A stretch of DNA of 64,000 nucleotides from Podospora pseudoanserina (GCF_035222485.1 NC_085922.1:3921001-3985000); one strand, 5' to 3'; positions 20,126 through 32,148 are shown, counted from the first letter of the stretch. The notes: generated from the sequence alone by a model not told the origin. Made by a program: numbers and translations.

Positions 20126-23100
20126 ATGGCGGCGTCAAAATATAACACTCTGCCGGCCGGCCAGGCTGATGACGACACGCCTGATCAACACGGCCAGCGC
20201 CCGCCGTTTTCCCCAGATTCCTTCGCCTCGCGCCTCTCGCCAACGTCGCAGTCCACCTCGACCAGCCTGGCCTCGCCCGCCCAGTCGCCCAATCCCATGG
20301 CCCATGCGAGCTTGGCCGAAAAGACGTTTACTCCCCTCTCCATGAACGAAAGCGATTACCTGTCGGACCACTCGGCCACCGACCGCCTGCTGAGAAAAAA
20401 GTCGTCCTTCTCCCTCGAACACGAATCGATGCTGAGCACCTCCAACACTTCCAGAGGCGAAACGTTTCTGCAGGTGGGCAGTGCCATTGGCAGAAGCAAC
20501 AGTGTCAGCAGCACGTCCAGTGCCACGGCAGCTGGCCGGGGCGTGACGGTTGTCAGCTCCATGGTCCAATCGTTTGAAGCCCTGCACGCGGCAGTGGTTG
20601 AGAAAGAACGAGAACTGGCGGCCAAAAAGAGCAGTGCCAGTCTTCGCCCGTCTCTCGGTCCGGTGTCAAGGACAACATCGCCAGCTCCAAATGCAGACCT
20701 GACAGACGCAAGCCAGCACCAGCACCAGCACCAGCAACACCTGGGGTCCAGTCTTGGCGGGGCTGTTGGCGCCACCGATACGACCATCGTGCCGCAGACA
20801 ACCGCTGCATGCTCAAATCCCGACCCCCCAGCGCAAAATGCGAAGGCCGCCCCTGAGTCCCCGATCTGCTCCCCGATTTCAGTGACGGCCCAGACGCCCC
20901 TGATCCGACCGACTCCCTCGACAATTCCTTCTCCCACCACCTCGATCGAATCGCCATTGCCCCGAACCTCTTCCACCGCGAGCATCAGCCTGACACACCC
21001 CACCCCAGACCTCAACAAGCGATCGCAGTCGGGCGCCTACCTCGGCAACATTGCCGCCCTCGAAGCCACGGCCGAGCGCCTGTCCATGACCAGTTCCATC
21101 GAAGTCGCCATTCGCGAAGAGCACAACGAGCTCAAGCGGTCCGAGAGTCGGAAGTCGTCGATTCTTCAACGTGCGAGTGGTACCTCAGCTGGTTCCGAGT
21201 CTGGTTCGGCATTGCATCTCGGAAGCAGAAAGAACTCGGTGGTGGAAACGAACAACGCAGCCCGTTTTGGCGGTTATGTCATGAGTCCCCAACATTCCTT
21301 GTCTGGCGCGTCGGCCCGTCTCCGCGCTGGCAGCAAGGCCAGCTCCAGTGGCTTGCCAGCTCCGGAGTCCGTTGCGCTTTCGTCTAGCCTAGACAACGGC
21401 GAGGACTTTCCATTCATGTCTCGGAGTGGACCAGGAAAAGCGTCAACGAGAAGTGCAGCCAGCAAGCTGTCCCTTGCCGAGATTGCCGAACTGGAACACC
21501 CAACAGCCCTGACGCGGGATGCCATGGACCGAGCCGACCTGGGAGTGCCGGACAACGACGAGGAGGAGGAGAGGCGCATACTAGCGAGTGCCCACCAATA
21601 TATCGAGCCAGAGTTTGCCGATGAAGGGGAAGGAGCGCGCACACCCCAGAATGAGAACCAAACCTTTCTGGATGATCCCGCCCCGCGGCTGCAGCTCCAC
21701 CAGCCCGACCAGTACTCGCAGTATTGGGACCAGAATAATGACCAGGCGAGAAGACCAACGACGGCCGCTTCCGTTACCACGTTTGATCAAGCTCAGACAG
21801 CGTTTGGTGACTTTGACGGCGTCCACTGTGACCCCGAAGCCGACCAGTTTGTGCCTCACCAGGAGCCTGAGCTGCCTCCGCCTCGGTCACAACAGCAACC
21901 GCAGCACCATGGCATCAACACTTCGTTGGGGCCCCGCCCGACATCGTACTTTGACCCATCTACCGGGCAGCAGATGCTCTACTACCCAGCTCCGGTCCCC
22001 GCCATGCTCAATCTGCCACCAAAGCTGTCCAAAAAGCCCAAGGCGGGACCCAGAACCGCGAGGCGGTCCCAGGTTATGAGTGCGATGCCGATGGTGACAA
22101 CGCGGGAATCACGGGTGTGGCTTCCTGATCCGACTCATACTGTGGGCGGAGGTAGCCAGCACAACGTGCCCCTCATGCCGGAACTCCTCGGCGGAGATTA
22201 CGCTCCCCAGACATCAAATGCCGACGAGCTGGCGCCACCACAAGCGCCCGCCCTTGCTTCGGGCCACTCCAGGCACGCGTCCGAGGCGAGCACCATCCAT
22301 CCGGCTGCCCCTGTTGTGGAAGAGCAACGAGAATTCCGTCGTCCTCAACGCTTGACCGACAACCGCAAATCCCGGGCGACTGTATTGGACGGCTTGCCAC
22401 CGCAGCTCCGTGCAAGCGCCTTTTTCGAGCTGCCCTCTACCCATCTCCCCAAGATTGAGGTCAAGGACGGATCTGCCATGGCGACGCTCGACAGTATCCT
22501 CGACGCCTCGGCCGCTGCGCCCGTCAGCGCTTTTACCGACCACGCCTTTGCCGGGGCCTTGGGTGATGAGGTGTATGGGACTGAGAAGAAGCGCAAATTA
22601 AAGAAGCCGCCCAAGAAGTCCGACGCAGAGCCTGTGGAGGAGGTGGTGGCCAAGCCAAAACGAAAGACACTTGTCAAAAGGAACTCGAGCTCGGCTCTGC
22701 TTGACTACGAGAACGAACCGAAGAAGAGATCTAGTCGGTTTTCCCTTTTCCCGAGCAGAGACGATGACGACGACAGCGATGACGATGACGAGCGGATCAG
22801 ACGAAATGGTGATCGTTCACCCGGCGATGGCCCTCTGCAGTCTCCCAACCCCCTCGCCCCGGGTGCCGACGAAGAGTCCAGTGAACAATCCAGCGACGAG
22901 TCTAGTGAGAACGAAAGGTCTGTCTACAGAGGCCCGCCCACGACGCTGCTCGCAGAGTTGCAGATCCGGAAGCGCCAGAATCAGCAGCGAGTCAAGGACG
23001 GCACCCAGCTTCCCCGCGGCCAGCACGGCACCACTCTTCTTGAACTGGACGCTGTTGCTCAGGTGGAACAGAAGACCAGGAAGGGCAAGCGTGTTAATCT

Positions 23101-24334
23101 CGCCTGGGAGGACCCAAGCGCCAATCCGTATCAAGGCTCCGACATGGACGACGAGGACGTGCCGCTGGGCATGCTGGCGCTTGCCAAGGCCACTGGTGAC
23201 GGAACCAACAGGTCAACCATGGACATTGGCGCTCTCATGAGCGAGGTGAATCGCCCCCTTGGCTTGATGGAGCGTCGGGAAATCGAAGACAACGAGCCCC
23301 TCAGTCGCCGCCGCGAGAGGTTGCAGGGCAGAGACAGCGGCCATGTTCCGTTGTCTCTGGACCTTATTCAGAAGCGAATGAGCCACATGCCGCTCACACA
23401 AACAAACGGCGCTCCCATTGGGTTGATGGGTATGCGATCCCAGTCGAGGCTCAATCTTCAGCTTCCCCAAGAAGAACGACCAGTCTCCATGATGGGCGCC
23501 AACGCAGACGAGAGTGATCCTGAGGTGGAGGGGGAGACGCTGGCTGCCCGCAAAGCACGACTGGCAGCCGAAAACCTTTTGCCGCGCACCCGTCCTGTCA
23601 GCGGCATGTTCTCGGCCGAGCTTCTCAGCCAGTTTGGCGGCGCCGACGAGGAGGCTGCCGACGCCAAGAGCAAAGGAGTGAGCAATGAGGCTGCCGCGGT
23701 GGTGGATGTGCCCGAGGAAGAAGAGACGTTGGGCCAGCGAAGACGCAGACTACAAGCCGAGAGAGAGGCACGGGAGCGCGAGATGGCTGCTGGAGGCGGC
23801 ATATATCCACCTCGTGCTGCTACGCCCGTTGGACTTTTCCCAAGCGTGAGCGGCCTGCAAGCCAACCCTCAAGCCCGCCCGCTCTCCATGGCCAACATGC
23901 TTGGTGCTCATCCCATCGATACCCCCATGGGTCACATGAACCCCCTCGAGCAAGCGCGCCTGAACCGGGAGGCCGAAGCAATGAGGGTGCAGCAGGAGCA
24001 AGAACTCCGAATGGCAGCGCTCCGAGCTCAGATGCCCACAAGTCTGGTTGCCGTCTCGTCTGGGGGCAGGAGTGGCGGATACATGAATGGCATGTTCAAC
24101 AACGGAATGGGGGGGCACGCTGTGGGCCAGGCCGGCGCTGCTGGGATGAGCCTAGGCTACGGCAACGGCAGCAACCTGAGCTTGCTGACGCCGCAACAAC
24201 CAATGATGCATGGTGGTGGCATTCCGATGAATGGTGTTTATGGGGGTGGATACGGGATGCAAGTACCTGGCCAAGTGGGCCAAGTGGGACAGGTTGATAT
24301 GGTGGAGCGCTGGCGGCAAGGCGTGTTGCCGTGA
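20126..24334 (+). CDS. 1402-aa disordered protein, tentatively Nif1-like cell-cycle regulator
   Basis: This is a single uninterrupted frame with a strong start context (CCACCATGG at 20122-20130). The protein is Ser/Thr/Pro-rich for about 600 residues, with a His-Gln run (HQHQHQQH) near residue 200. Conserved-looking islands follow: PKLSKKPKAGPRTARRS, SRVWLPDP, LPPQLRASAFFELPS, TLLAELQIRKRQNQQR, GKRVNLAWEDPSANPYQGSD, DVPLGMLALAKATGD, RPLGLMERREIEDNEPLSRRRERLQG and LGQRRRRLQAERE. An acidic block (DDDDDSDDDDE) lies near residue 880. The tail is Gly/Met-rich with GQVGQVGQV. From memory, fungal proteins with these islands are sometimes labelled cell cycle inhibitor Nif1, after the S. pombe Nim1 inhibitor; I cannot verify that. 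There is no catalytic domain; it is likely a scaffold or regulator. Confidence 0.8.
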   Translation: MAASKYNTLPAGQADDDTPDQHGQRPPFSPDSFASRLSPTSQSTSTSLASPAQSPNPMAHASLAEKTFTPLSMNESDYLSDHSATDRLLRKKSSFSLEHESMLSTSNTSRGETFLQVGSAIGRSNSVSSTSSATAAGRGVTVVSSMVQSFEALHAAVVEKERELAAKKSSASLRPSLGPVSRTTSPAPNADLTDASQHQHQHQQHLGSSLGGAVGATDTTIVPQTTAACSNPDPPAQNAKAAPESPICSPISVTAQTPLIRPTPSTIPSPTTSIESPLPRTSSTASISLTHPTPDLNKRSQSGAYLGNIAALEATAERLSMTSSIEVAIREEHNELKRSESRKSSILQRASGTSAGSESGSALHLGSRKNSVVETNNAARFGGYVMSPQHSLSGASARLRAGSKASSSGLPAPESVALSSSLDNGEDFPFMSRSGPGKASTRSAASKLSLAEIAELEHPTALTRDAMDRADLGVPDNDEEEERRILASAHQYIEPEFADEGEGARTPQNENQTFLDDPAPRLQLHQPDQYSQYWDQNNDQARRPTTAASVTTFDQAQTAFGDFDGVHCDPEADQFVPHQEPELPPPRSQQQPQHHGINTSLGPRPTSYFDPSTGQQMLYYPAPVPAMLNLPPKLSKKPKAGPRTARRSQVMSAMPMVTTRESRVWLPDPTHTVGGGSQHNVPLMPELLGGDYAPQTSNADELAPPQAPALASGHSRHASEASTIHPAAPVVEEQREFRRPQRLTDNRKSRATVLDGLPPQLRASAFFELPSTHLPKIEVKDGSAMATLDSILDASAAAPVSAFTDHAFAGALGDEVYGTEKKRKLKKPPKKSDAEPVEEVVAKPKRKTLVKRNSSSALLDYENEPKKRSSRFSLFPSRDDDDDSDDDDERIRRNGDRSPGDGPLQSPNPLAPGADEESSEQSSDESSENERSVYRGPPTTLLAELQIRKRQNQQRVKDGTQLPRGQHGTTLLELDAVAQVEQKTRKGKRVNLAWEDPSANPYQGSDMDDEDVPLGMLALAKATGDGTNRSTMDIGALMSEVNRPLGLMERREIEDNEPLSRRRERLQGRDSGHVPLSLDLIQKRMSHMPLTQTNGAPIGLMGMRSQSRLNLQLPQEERPVSMMGANADESDPEVEGETLAARKARLAAENLLPRTRPVSGMFSAELLSQFGGADEEAADAKSKGVSNEAAAVVDVPEEEETLGQRRRRLQAEREAREREMAAGGGIYPPRAATPVGLFPSVSGLQANPQARPLSMANMLGAHPIDTPMGHMNPLEQARLNREAEAMRVQQEQELRMAALRAQMPTSLVAVSSGGRSGGYMNGMFNNGMGGHAVGQAGAAGMSLGYGNGSNLSLLTPQQPMMHGGGIPMNGVYGGGYGMQVPGQVGQVGQVDMVERWRQGVLP

Positions 24335-24759
24335 ACAGGTCTTAGGTCTTTGGATAGAATTTTGGATCATGGAAAATTTTGTTGGTACAAGCAAAAAGCT
24401 GGTATTGCTACTTGATTAGAGCATAGCATAGCATTTGGGGGGGCTGGGCTTCTGTTTTGGGTATAAGTATACACTGTTGTATTGTTGTACGACGCTGGCG
24501 GGTTTATCATTCGAGCTACCTTGAGCAATCAAAGCGAGATTTTGTTTTCATCATTCTTCACAGACCACCCAAACAATCACGCCATGTAAAAGATCAGCCT
24601 GACCTGTATGCCTTTTATCGCTCTCGTGGCTTTTCTACGGAGAGATGAGAGGCAGCTCCGAAAAAGACAATCCCAAGATAAAGATTAATTGTTTGCACAA
24701 GACATGTAGATGCAAAGTTGAAAGCTCTCATCCCAAGCGCCAAAGACAAAAGAGGTCAC
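24335..24759. terminator. Convergent 3' flanks
   Basis: This 425-base interval separates the stop codons of two converging genes, so both transcripts end here. No separate gene was seen. Exact poly(A) sites cannot be fixed. Confidence 0.5.
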
Positions 24760-26927
24760 TCACTGCTCCCCATCTCCACCAGCATGTCCCCAGTTCAGCC
24801 ACGTCTCAGCTGCGGTCTGGAGATGCCCCTGGTGCGGAAACGACACGGCATGCGGGTGATTGGCCGCGGCCGGGACTTGATGAAGCCAGTATCCCTGTGG
24901 CGTAAACATGTTGTTGCCCGCGTGGAAGAAATAGGGGCTTGCCGTCATGGCTGTGGCTGTCCCGTCGTCTGCCATTCCCGTAAATGCCGCCGGGGACACG
25001 GCAGGCATGAATTGGGAGTGAGCCATCCCATACGCAGCCCCCGGCGGAAGATAGGTGGCCGCGGGGCTTTGTTGCTGCTGCTGAGGAGTTCCGCTGGTGA
25101 CTGAAGTTGGTGCGGTGGAAGGTAATGGCGGCTGGAGAAGTGACGCGCTGAGACTGCCCGTGCCGGTTGACCGGTAGGTTGATGAGGGCTGGCGGTTGTG
25201 GCCGTGACTGAGGCTCTGGCTTTGACTGGACGATGTCTCTGGGGACAGGTTCTCGCGTATCGAGACGTACATCCGAAAGGTGTTTTGGACGACGGTCTTG
25301 AGGCGGTCCCGGAGGAGATCCAGGTTGCGATTGTTGGATGAATTGGGGTCGGCAGGGTCAGAGCCGGGTAGGGGGATGTCACCTTGTTGGATCTTGTGGT
25401 CGAGGATGTTGAAAAAGAGATCGACAAAGTATTCCTCGCCGTCCTTTGGGGTTCCCGAGGTGAACGAAGAGGGTATCTCGTGCCATGGGCTTTCTGGCCG
25501 GGCAACCTCTGGGAACAAAACGTCCCAAATCTCAAACCACTTCTCCACCCGGTGCACCTCTTGGTTCTTCTTTCGGTTCTGCTTGTCCAGCATGGCCCAC
25601 TGAACTTCATCAACCCCTTCTTTGAGAGAGGCGTCCCGAAGAGGACAGGGGACCTCGCTCTTGCGGTGCTCGGCTAGCTTGTTGAGGGATTCTGCACGGT
25701 CTACCCCCTTTCCTGGGTTGAATGTTTCTTTGCATCTTTCGCATTGGACGGGAGAATGTGTTCGCTTGAGATGTTCCCTGTCACAACAAATCAGCAGGTT
25801 GTCCCAAGAGACCGACCCCGGCGACTTACTTTAGTCGCTGGATAGATTTGAACCCTGGCCCTGTACAAGGTCTGTACCGATGCTTCTTGCCAGACCCGGC
25901 ATCGCCGTGGACATTATATTTGATTGGATCCCGTTTGTGAAACGGACAAGCCAGCAGCGGCTCGCGAGTGTTTCCGCTGAGAGGGGTGGAAGGAGGTCCC
26001 ATTTTGCCGCCTCCAGGGTCCTTTTGGTCTTCTTCGTCTTGATCCTTGTCTCGGCCGTCCCTTGCCCCTTCGTCCGAGTCTGTACGCCTCCTTTTGCGAG
26101 ACGGACCCGAACCCGAACCCTGGGACGGCGAAGTATTGGCCGGGGAGGACTCGTGTTTGGCTCCATCCCCTGCTCCGGCATGAGATGCTGCACATCGCCA
26201 GTTTTCCACTTTACTCTTGAGAGCCAAGTTGAAGTCGCGGTGAAGCAGCGGAATCAAAAAGGCTGCCAGAGAATAGTCCTTGTCCACAGCCGAGATCACA
26301 AGAGACTCTAGATTCCCGTTTTCACCACTCCATTCGTCATCGTCATCATCCTGGTCGGAATTATCCTCCTGTTCATCGTCCTCTTCATCGAGCCGGGCTG
26401 TCTCACACCCGCTCTCATCGGCATCGAAATCCGACTCGACATCTTCGTCGATCTCGTCTGCCTCATCGCCTTCTCTGTCAGCAGCCGAGAATGATTTTCG
26501 TAAAGAGCTGGGAAGACTCGGCGAGTGACTTCGGCCAAGGGATCGGTTTAATCGGTCTGCTGGTGTTTCTGGACGCTGGGGTGGAATCTTGGGCAATCTT
26601 GCTTGTGTAAGTCACGTCACTTTGCCGCACGGTTTACACTGAATCGGACACGTACTCGTTGGCCCCAGGCTTGACCTCCTCTTCTTCATGAAACCCATAT
26701 TCCGTCCCTGGTCCGGCCGAGGTCGCCCAGCTGCTTGTTGTGGAGGCGGCGTACTCGCAAAAGTTGGTCGAGCTGCCTTCTGACGGAGTGACGCTGCTTG
26801 GACTGGGGGATCTTGATGACTGCTCCTGTGAGCTCAATTTGTTCACCCAGTTTGCGCGCAATTTGAACTCATCATCGAAGCTCATTACGGACAGCAGAGG
26901 GTGAACGTATGATTCGGCTCCGTCCAT
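24760..26927 (-). CDS. C2H2-type zinc-finger domain protein of fungal WFEIWDVLFP family
   Basis: There are three exons. Exon 1 runs from the ATG at 26927 to near 26640, exon 2 from near 26600 to 25830, and exon 3 from 25777 to 24760. The second intron is clear (GTAAGT...GACAG, phase 2) and restores SIQRLKEHLKRTHSPVQCERC. The first junction is ambiguous between a 40-nt and a 52-nt intron. After an acidic, Asp/Glu-rich N-terminal half come a Cys/His block (CPFHKRDPIKYN, RYRPCTGPGFKS), the atypical finger RLKEHLKRTH...CERC and HRKSEVPCPL, then the family hallmark KWFEIWDVLFPE near the start of a helical region. The C-terminus is Gln/Pro/Ser-rich. Related proteins are many in Sordariomycetes and mostly uncharacterised; a DNA-binding role is inferred only from the finger-like residues. 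Confidence 0.82.
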
Positions 26928-27747
26928 TTTGTCACTTTGCTCGACAGAGGCTCGTGACAGCGAAGATCGAGAACTGGGTTTGGGAAGAAAACAACCTGGA
27001 ACTGGGAATAAATGTTTTTGGTCTTTGGCCCGCCAAACCCCTCAACATTTCTAAATACCCTACCAAACCAGCCCGATTAGGGCTTCTTACCCCCTTAGCC
27101 TCCGTCACCGTCATCCTGTGGTTTTGTGTCGATGGAGACGATAGCAGGGGAAAAAACGACCCAATTGCGAGCTGGCGCAATTGCGTAGAAAACCATGTCA
27201 CTCATTGGATCGAAAAGTCGCCAGGCTCACAGAGATTGGCTGACTTTGCATGCCACTAACTGCAGGGCAAACGGATACCTACCCGAATGACACGCTGGAC
27301 TGGCTGTACTTGTGCTTGGTCCGCTACTTTTGTTGTTTCTGTGTAAGGTTTTGCGAATGCGCGCAAATGCGTTTTCTTACCATCAGGCGTGGACGTTTAG
27401 AATCGCAGAGTACGGGTATGTACTTGGCACACAGATGCATATGCGCACGTTTCTCCCGAGATGCATGCAGGGTAAGAAGTTGCCACGCTCATGCGTGCTA
27501 ATAGATACTTGACACTTTATCCCGGAGGGCCTCATACCTCAGGATCCAGAGATGTAAGCCCGGTCTCAATATGGTTCATTAACACAGTCCAACTTACACC
27601 CACGATTAGCCTGAGTCAGGCCTATGTGCACCTGATCTATTTACCCGACAACGATGTCGGATAACAAAATGGGATCCTCAGCTTCAAGTAGAGCGAGAAA
27701 CTTATCACGATGGCGCATACCAGACCAACGCAGGTAGCTTGTTCAAA
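26928..27747. other. Intergenic, divergent promoters
   Basis: 820 bases between the minus-strand C2H2 gene and the plus-strand secreted protein gene. It must contain both upstream regions. Nothing else was recognised. Confidence 0.5.
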
Positions 27748-29516
27748 ATGCTGTTTCAAGCACTGATTCTTGGCATCGCTGCCCTCGAGCACATCCACGG
27801 CCTTCCAACCTCAGCCAGCCAACCTGTGGGAGCCCGTCAGTACTATCCGGATCCCGACGACCCATCTCTTCCCCCGTCTCCTGAAGATTGCCTCAGGCTA
27901 TCCTTCAGCGAGCCAGCGTGGTCCATCTACGATCCCGCACTGCTGTCAGTGAATGTCTCAGATGGAGGCACTCAAGGCGATATTCGCTTCTACACCAGAA
28001 ACGTCGCTACTGGCCAACATGCAGATTGCAGAGTGACCAATATCGAACTCAACCCAAAGGGCGCCCAGTTGGAAACATGGCACAACTGCAATGTCACAGA
28101 CTTGCAATTCCAGTTTCTTCTCGATGACTTTCAGGTGAGACTGAGGGGTGGATGGAAGTGCACTGACTCTGAGTGAGTGCTGTACTCATAACCCCCAAGA
28201 GCATCCAAACTGATACTTATCGTGTGACAAAGCCTGAGTTTCCACGGACAAGGTGTCTGGGAAGAACCTGTCGTTCAAGGTTGTCTGGAAGAGTGGAATA
28301 CACCTCGTGGTCAAGAGACGCTTTGCATCATGGGAGGATCATATGTCGCTGCCACGCTGACTAGTCCGATGGATCTACAACCTCAATGGCCCCTGCTTCC
28401 CTACACACCTTTTGAGAGGGCGTGGAGATGCGTCGATCGCTCATGGGATCCCGAGTTTACTGTCCACAGCTTGGAATACCAGCATCGCGAGGGTTCATAC
28501 GAGTTTACTCTGGATCTTGAGAATCATTCCAGCGGCGAAAGGACAGTCTGCAAATCCGAGACACTTGACGAGAAGGGCCTACCTACCGATGGCTCAACAC
28601 CGTGGGTAAAGTGTTTGGCTGAGAATGCCACGCTCGACGTTCTGCTGGACAGGACGTATGATATTCTGGGGATTCGCCAAGAGTGGAAGTGTAGTGACAA
28701 TGTCAAGGATATTGAGCCGTAGGTCTTGTCTCTTCTAGTTTGTGCCATTTGAGGGCCGGCTAACGCATTTGAAACAGAGAAGACTATCGTGCCACGGGAT
28801 TGATTCAGGCACGCCTTGATTGTGCCAAACCGACAGACAAAAAACACAAAGACTATACTTGCACCCTACCTGCCGCATTACCATTGACATTTACTGGATA
28901 TCCTGCCATCGACAAAACCGTGCTCCCGCCTTTCCCTCACACTTTCTACAACAGAAGTTGCACAATCAACTCCATCAGCAACACCCACACTCTTACCTTG
29001 AACGAGTACAAGATTGAAACGGCCGATGACGGAAAACTCGAGGGGACTTTCAGTTTCTATAATCCTGGGCCCGGAGAAACGTGGAGCCTTTCCAAGATTC
29101 CTGTGCTCAACGATGCAACTTGGCATGAGTGCACCCCTGGGAAGGGAACAGAACTGCCTTGGCAATTGGCCAGATGCAGTTATGCACTTTCTTTGCACGA
29201 AAAGTCGCCCGAAATCCGGTTTGATCTGGCATGGTACTGTGATGATCGCGATCCAAGTAATGCGTAGGTTTTAACCCTTGTTTAACCCCTGAGTGGTTGC
29301 CCATGGCAACAAGAAGTTTTGAATGAGAGCTGACAGAGATATAGCATCTTGTTCGAAGCCAGCGCTCAAGCAGACTTGACTGGCAAAACTGCCTGCCAAG
29401 GCGGAATTTGCCAGTTCCCCTCAGGGATAACAGAGGTGGCACTCCAGGTTACAAATTTGACGTGGGAAACCGGGCATGGAGTCATGCAGAAGGGCCCAAT
29501 TTTACCCTGGGTATAG
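27748..29516 (+). CDS. Secreted protein with three homologous domains, one exon per domain
   Basis: Four exons (27748-28172, 28233-28718, 28778-29263, 29345-29516) give 522 aa. All three introns are phase 2, and exons 2 and 3 are both 486 nt. The ATG at 27748 opens a signal peptide (MLFQALILGIAALEHIHG); upstream there is only TTG. Each unit holds an N-rich beta-like stretch, a Cys, a W..C pair and, just after the intron, a strand ending in a Cys pair: GCLEEWNTPRGQETLC, ARLDCAKPTDKKHKDYTC and TACQGGICQF. N-glycosylation sequons are frequent (NVSD, NCTV-like, NATL, NRSC, NLTW). There is no membrane anchor. I do not know this family. The gene at 43959 encodes a single copy of the same unit with its intron at the matching place. 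An extracellular structural, binding or effector role is possible but only a guess. Confidence 0.85.
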
Positions 29517-30385
29517 CGCGGATAGTCCGACGATTGCAAAAGAGAGGAGACCTTGACAGAAAAGAAGAAGCGGCTGTGGCCTTTTTCCATATTTGAGCAA
29601 CAATAGAACCAAGCTCCGACGTGATTGGGACTCCTTCCCACTTGGAAAAGCAGCTGGGTCCAGACGGACTGATGGTAGGACCGGGTGAGCCAACTGCCGA
29701 AGCTGACAGAGCTCGACAAGATTTTCTCCAAATCCCCACATGTTTGATTGGCGAACCAAGGGGCGGGCTCATCGTGGGTATGCAGCTGGGTTATTCTTGA
29801 GAGACCACTGAACCAAATCTTTATGCGTATCGGTTGGGGGGGTTGGGGTCACACGGCTAGCTAGGTACCTATCATTGCAAAAATTGGGTGATTTCCATCA
29901 CTGCGACCTACCTGCCTGGATGATTCATCATGGTAAGAAAAGTCAATAGTTCAATATTGAATGCAATATCATCCCTGATGCAAGGTTCAAAGATAACCGT
30001 AAGAGGTCATATGCATTAAAGTTGGGCTCGTGTGTTCATTACGACGAATAGAACATCTCCCCGTGAGACGGGTGAGAGGTCTGTTGGTTCTGATGGTGTA
30101 ACACTTTTACACCAACGGGCCATCCAGACAAGAAATTTACCCGGTTGGAGTGACGTGCGATACCTACAATCGCCATGTACGTGTAACATCAAGACCCAGA
30201 GATGCATGTCTTGAACTTGTGTGTTGGAAGAACTATACATACTTACCTATGATTAATGCCCGCCGGGATGCACCGGTAGTTGCAGGGACCCTTCAATCGA
30301 TAAGATATATAATGTGCCGTCACTGTCTTGCAAATAATCTGCAATTTGCTCCCCCTCAACCCCCCACTTGTTCCCTATCCTCATA
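29517..30385. other. Intergenic, promoter of MFS gene
   Basis: 869 bases. It includes a CTAGCTAGGTACCTA motif near 29858 and a GACCTACCTGCC stretch near 29905. No gene was recognised. Confidence 0.5.
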
Positions 30386-32148
30386 ATGACTGACAAACCC
30401 ACCCCTTCGACAGTGGTCGAGCCCCAACAAGGAACCAAGGATAGCAACGAAAAGAGAGACAGAAAAGGCCGTATTCATGAGTTCCAGGAAACCGAGGGCT
30501 ACATTATTGACATCGCCGAGGATGATTCCGCGCCAACAGGGCTCAAACTTGCCAAGGATGGCCACACCGTCTTGATCCCCCAGCCCAGTGATGATAAGCA
30601 TGATCCTCTGAACTGGACGTGGAACAAGAAGCACCTCATGCTTTTTATCGTGTCTTGGGTGTCCTTTCTGCCTGACTATGGGAGCGCAACCGGGGCTGTC
30701 ACTCTGATCCCGCAAGCCGTGGAGTGGGGGACCACCCCAGACACTGTGAATCACTCACAAGCCGGCAATGTATTCATGTTGGGCGCAGGTGGTGTGGTTG
30801 GTATGTACCTATCGACTTTCTCAGCAATTTGAACACAAGAAAACTTGTCTGACCCCGAAGCAGTCGTGATTCTTTCGGCCTACTTTGGCCGTCTCCCTGT
30901 CGTCTTTTGGTTCCTCCTCATCTCCGTCGCAACAGCAGCTTGGTGTGCCGAACCAGATACGTTCGAATCATTCATGGCGGCCCGTATTCTCAACGGCTTC
31001 TTCTCGACAGTCAGCCAGGCAGGGGGGTTAATGTTTATCAAAGACATGTTTTTCTTTCATGAACAGGCGAGGAAGATCAACATTTGGGCGTGAGCTTTTC
31101 TGTTCATGGATGGATTCTGTCCAGACTTGTTGACAAGTTTTTGCAAACAGATCATTTATTGTCATGTCCCCCTACGTCGGTCCTCTCTTTGCCGCCTTCA
31201 TGACAGAAACACTACACTGGTCAGTGCCATTTTGGGTGTACTTTGGCATGAATGTGCTGGGAATGGCACTGGTCGTTGCATTTTTGGAAGAGACATACTA
31301 TGACAGGACCATACCATCGGACCAACAGCCTGCTCGAGGCAACCGTTTTGCCAGACTGATCGGCACCGCCCAATGGAAGTCTCGACATCTCCGCAACACC
31401 TTTGGCCAAGCTTGTTGGAGAACCGTCAGTGTGCTTCTCAAGCCAATCGTAGCTCTCTCGTGCGTTTTTTACGCCTTGGTATGTTTGTTTTAATTCTGTT
31501 TCGTGTCAGCAACTGGCCTCAAATGAGCTGACACGATCGTAGACGTTTGCATGGGCGGTGGGCATCAACACCACGCTGGCCATATTTGTCACCCCACTGT
31601 ACGGCTTCGGACCAAAACAAGTGGGATTCTTCTATTTCACCCCGGTGGTTGCTGTGGCACTGGGGGAGGCAACAGGCCACTGGCTGCATGACGCTCTCGC
31701 CAAGCAGTACATCCGCTCTCACAAGGGACATTTCGAGCCCGAGGTGCGCCTGCGAGCCGTACTTCTGGCAATGCCGGTTGTCATTGTCGGCCTAGTTCTC
31801 ATCGGGCAGTGCTTTGAGAACCAGTGGTACTTCATGGCCACCAGCGTCTGCTGGGGCCTTTATGTTTTCGGCATGATGATCACCACAGTAGCACTGAGTA
31901 GTTACTGCCTTGATAGCTACCCGGAGGCATCTGGCGAGGTTTCGGCGTGGCTCAACATGGCCCGGACTGTCGGAGGGTTTATCGTCAGCTATTTTCAGGT
32001 CAGATGGGCCGAAGCGCAGGGAACGAAGCAGAGCTTCGGGATCCAGGCTGGCATCTGCGGCGGTGCTATTTTGTTCATTGTCGCTTTGATAGTGTGGGGG
32101 AAGAGGCTGAGAATTTGGGCGGGACCACTAAACTTTGCAACGACGTAA
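30386..32148 (+). CDS. MFS transporter, DHA/HOL1-like
   Basis: This is a plasma-membrane proton-coupled carrier of the major facilitator superfamily. Four exons (30386-30800, 30864-31089, 31151-31478, 31543-32148) with introns in phases 1, 2 and 0 give 524 aa. The N-terminal cytoplasmic tail ends in HDPLNWTWNKKHLML, the usual DPxNW entry to helix 1 of this subfamily. Later signatures are SAYFGRLPVVFW (the loop 2-3 region), AARILNGFF, SPYVGPLFAAF and LEETYYDR, the last marking the central loop. The second half has six hydrophobic segments and ends IWAGPLNFATT. The substrate cannot be read from sequence; relatives move polyamines, histidinol or drugs. No biosynthetic cluster surrounds it. Confidence 0.9.
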
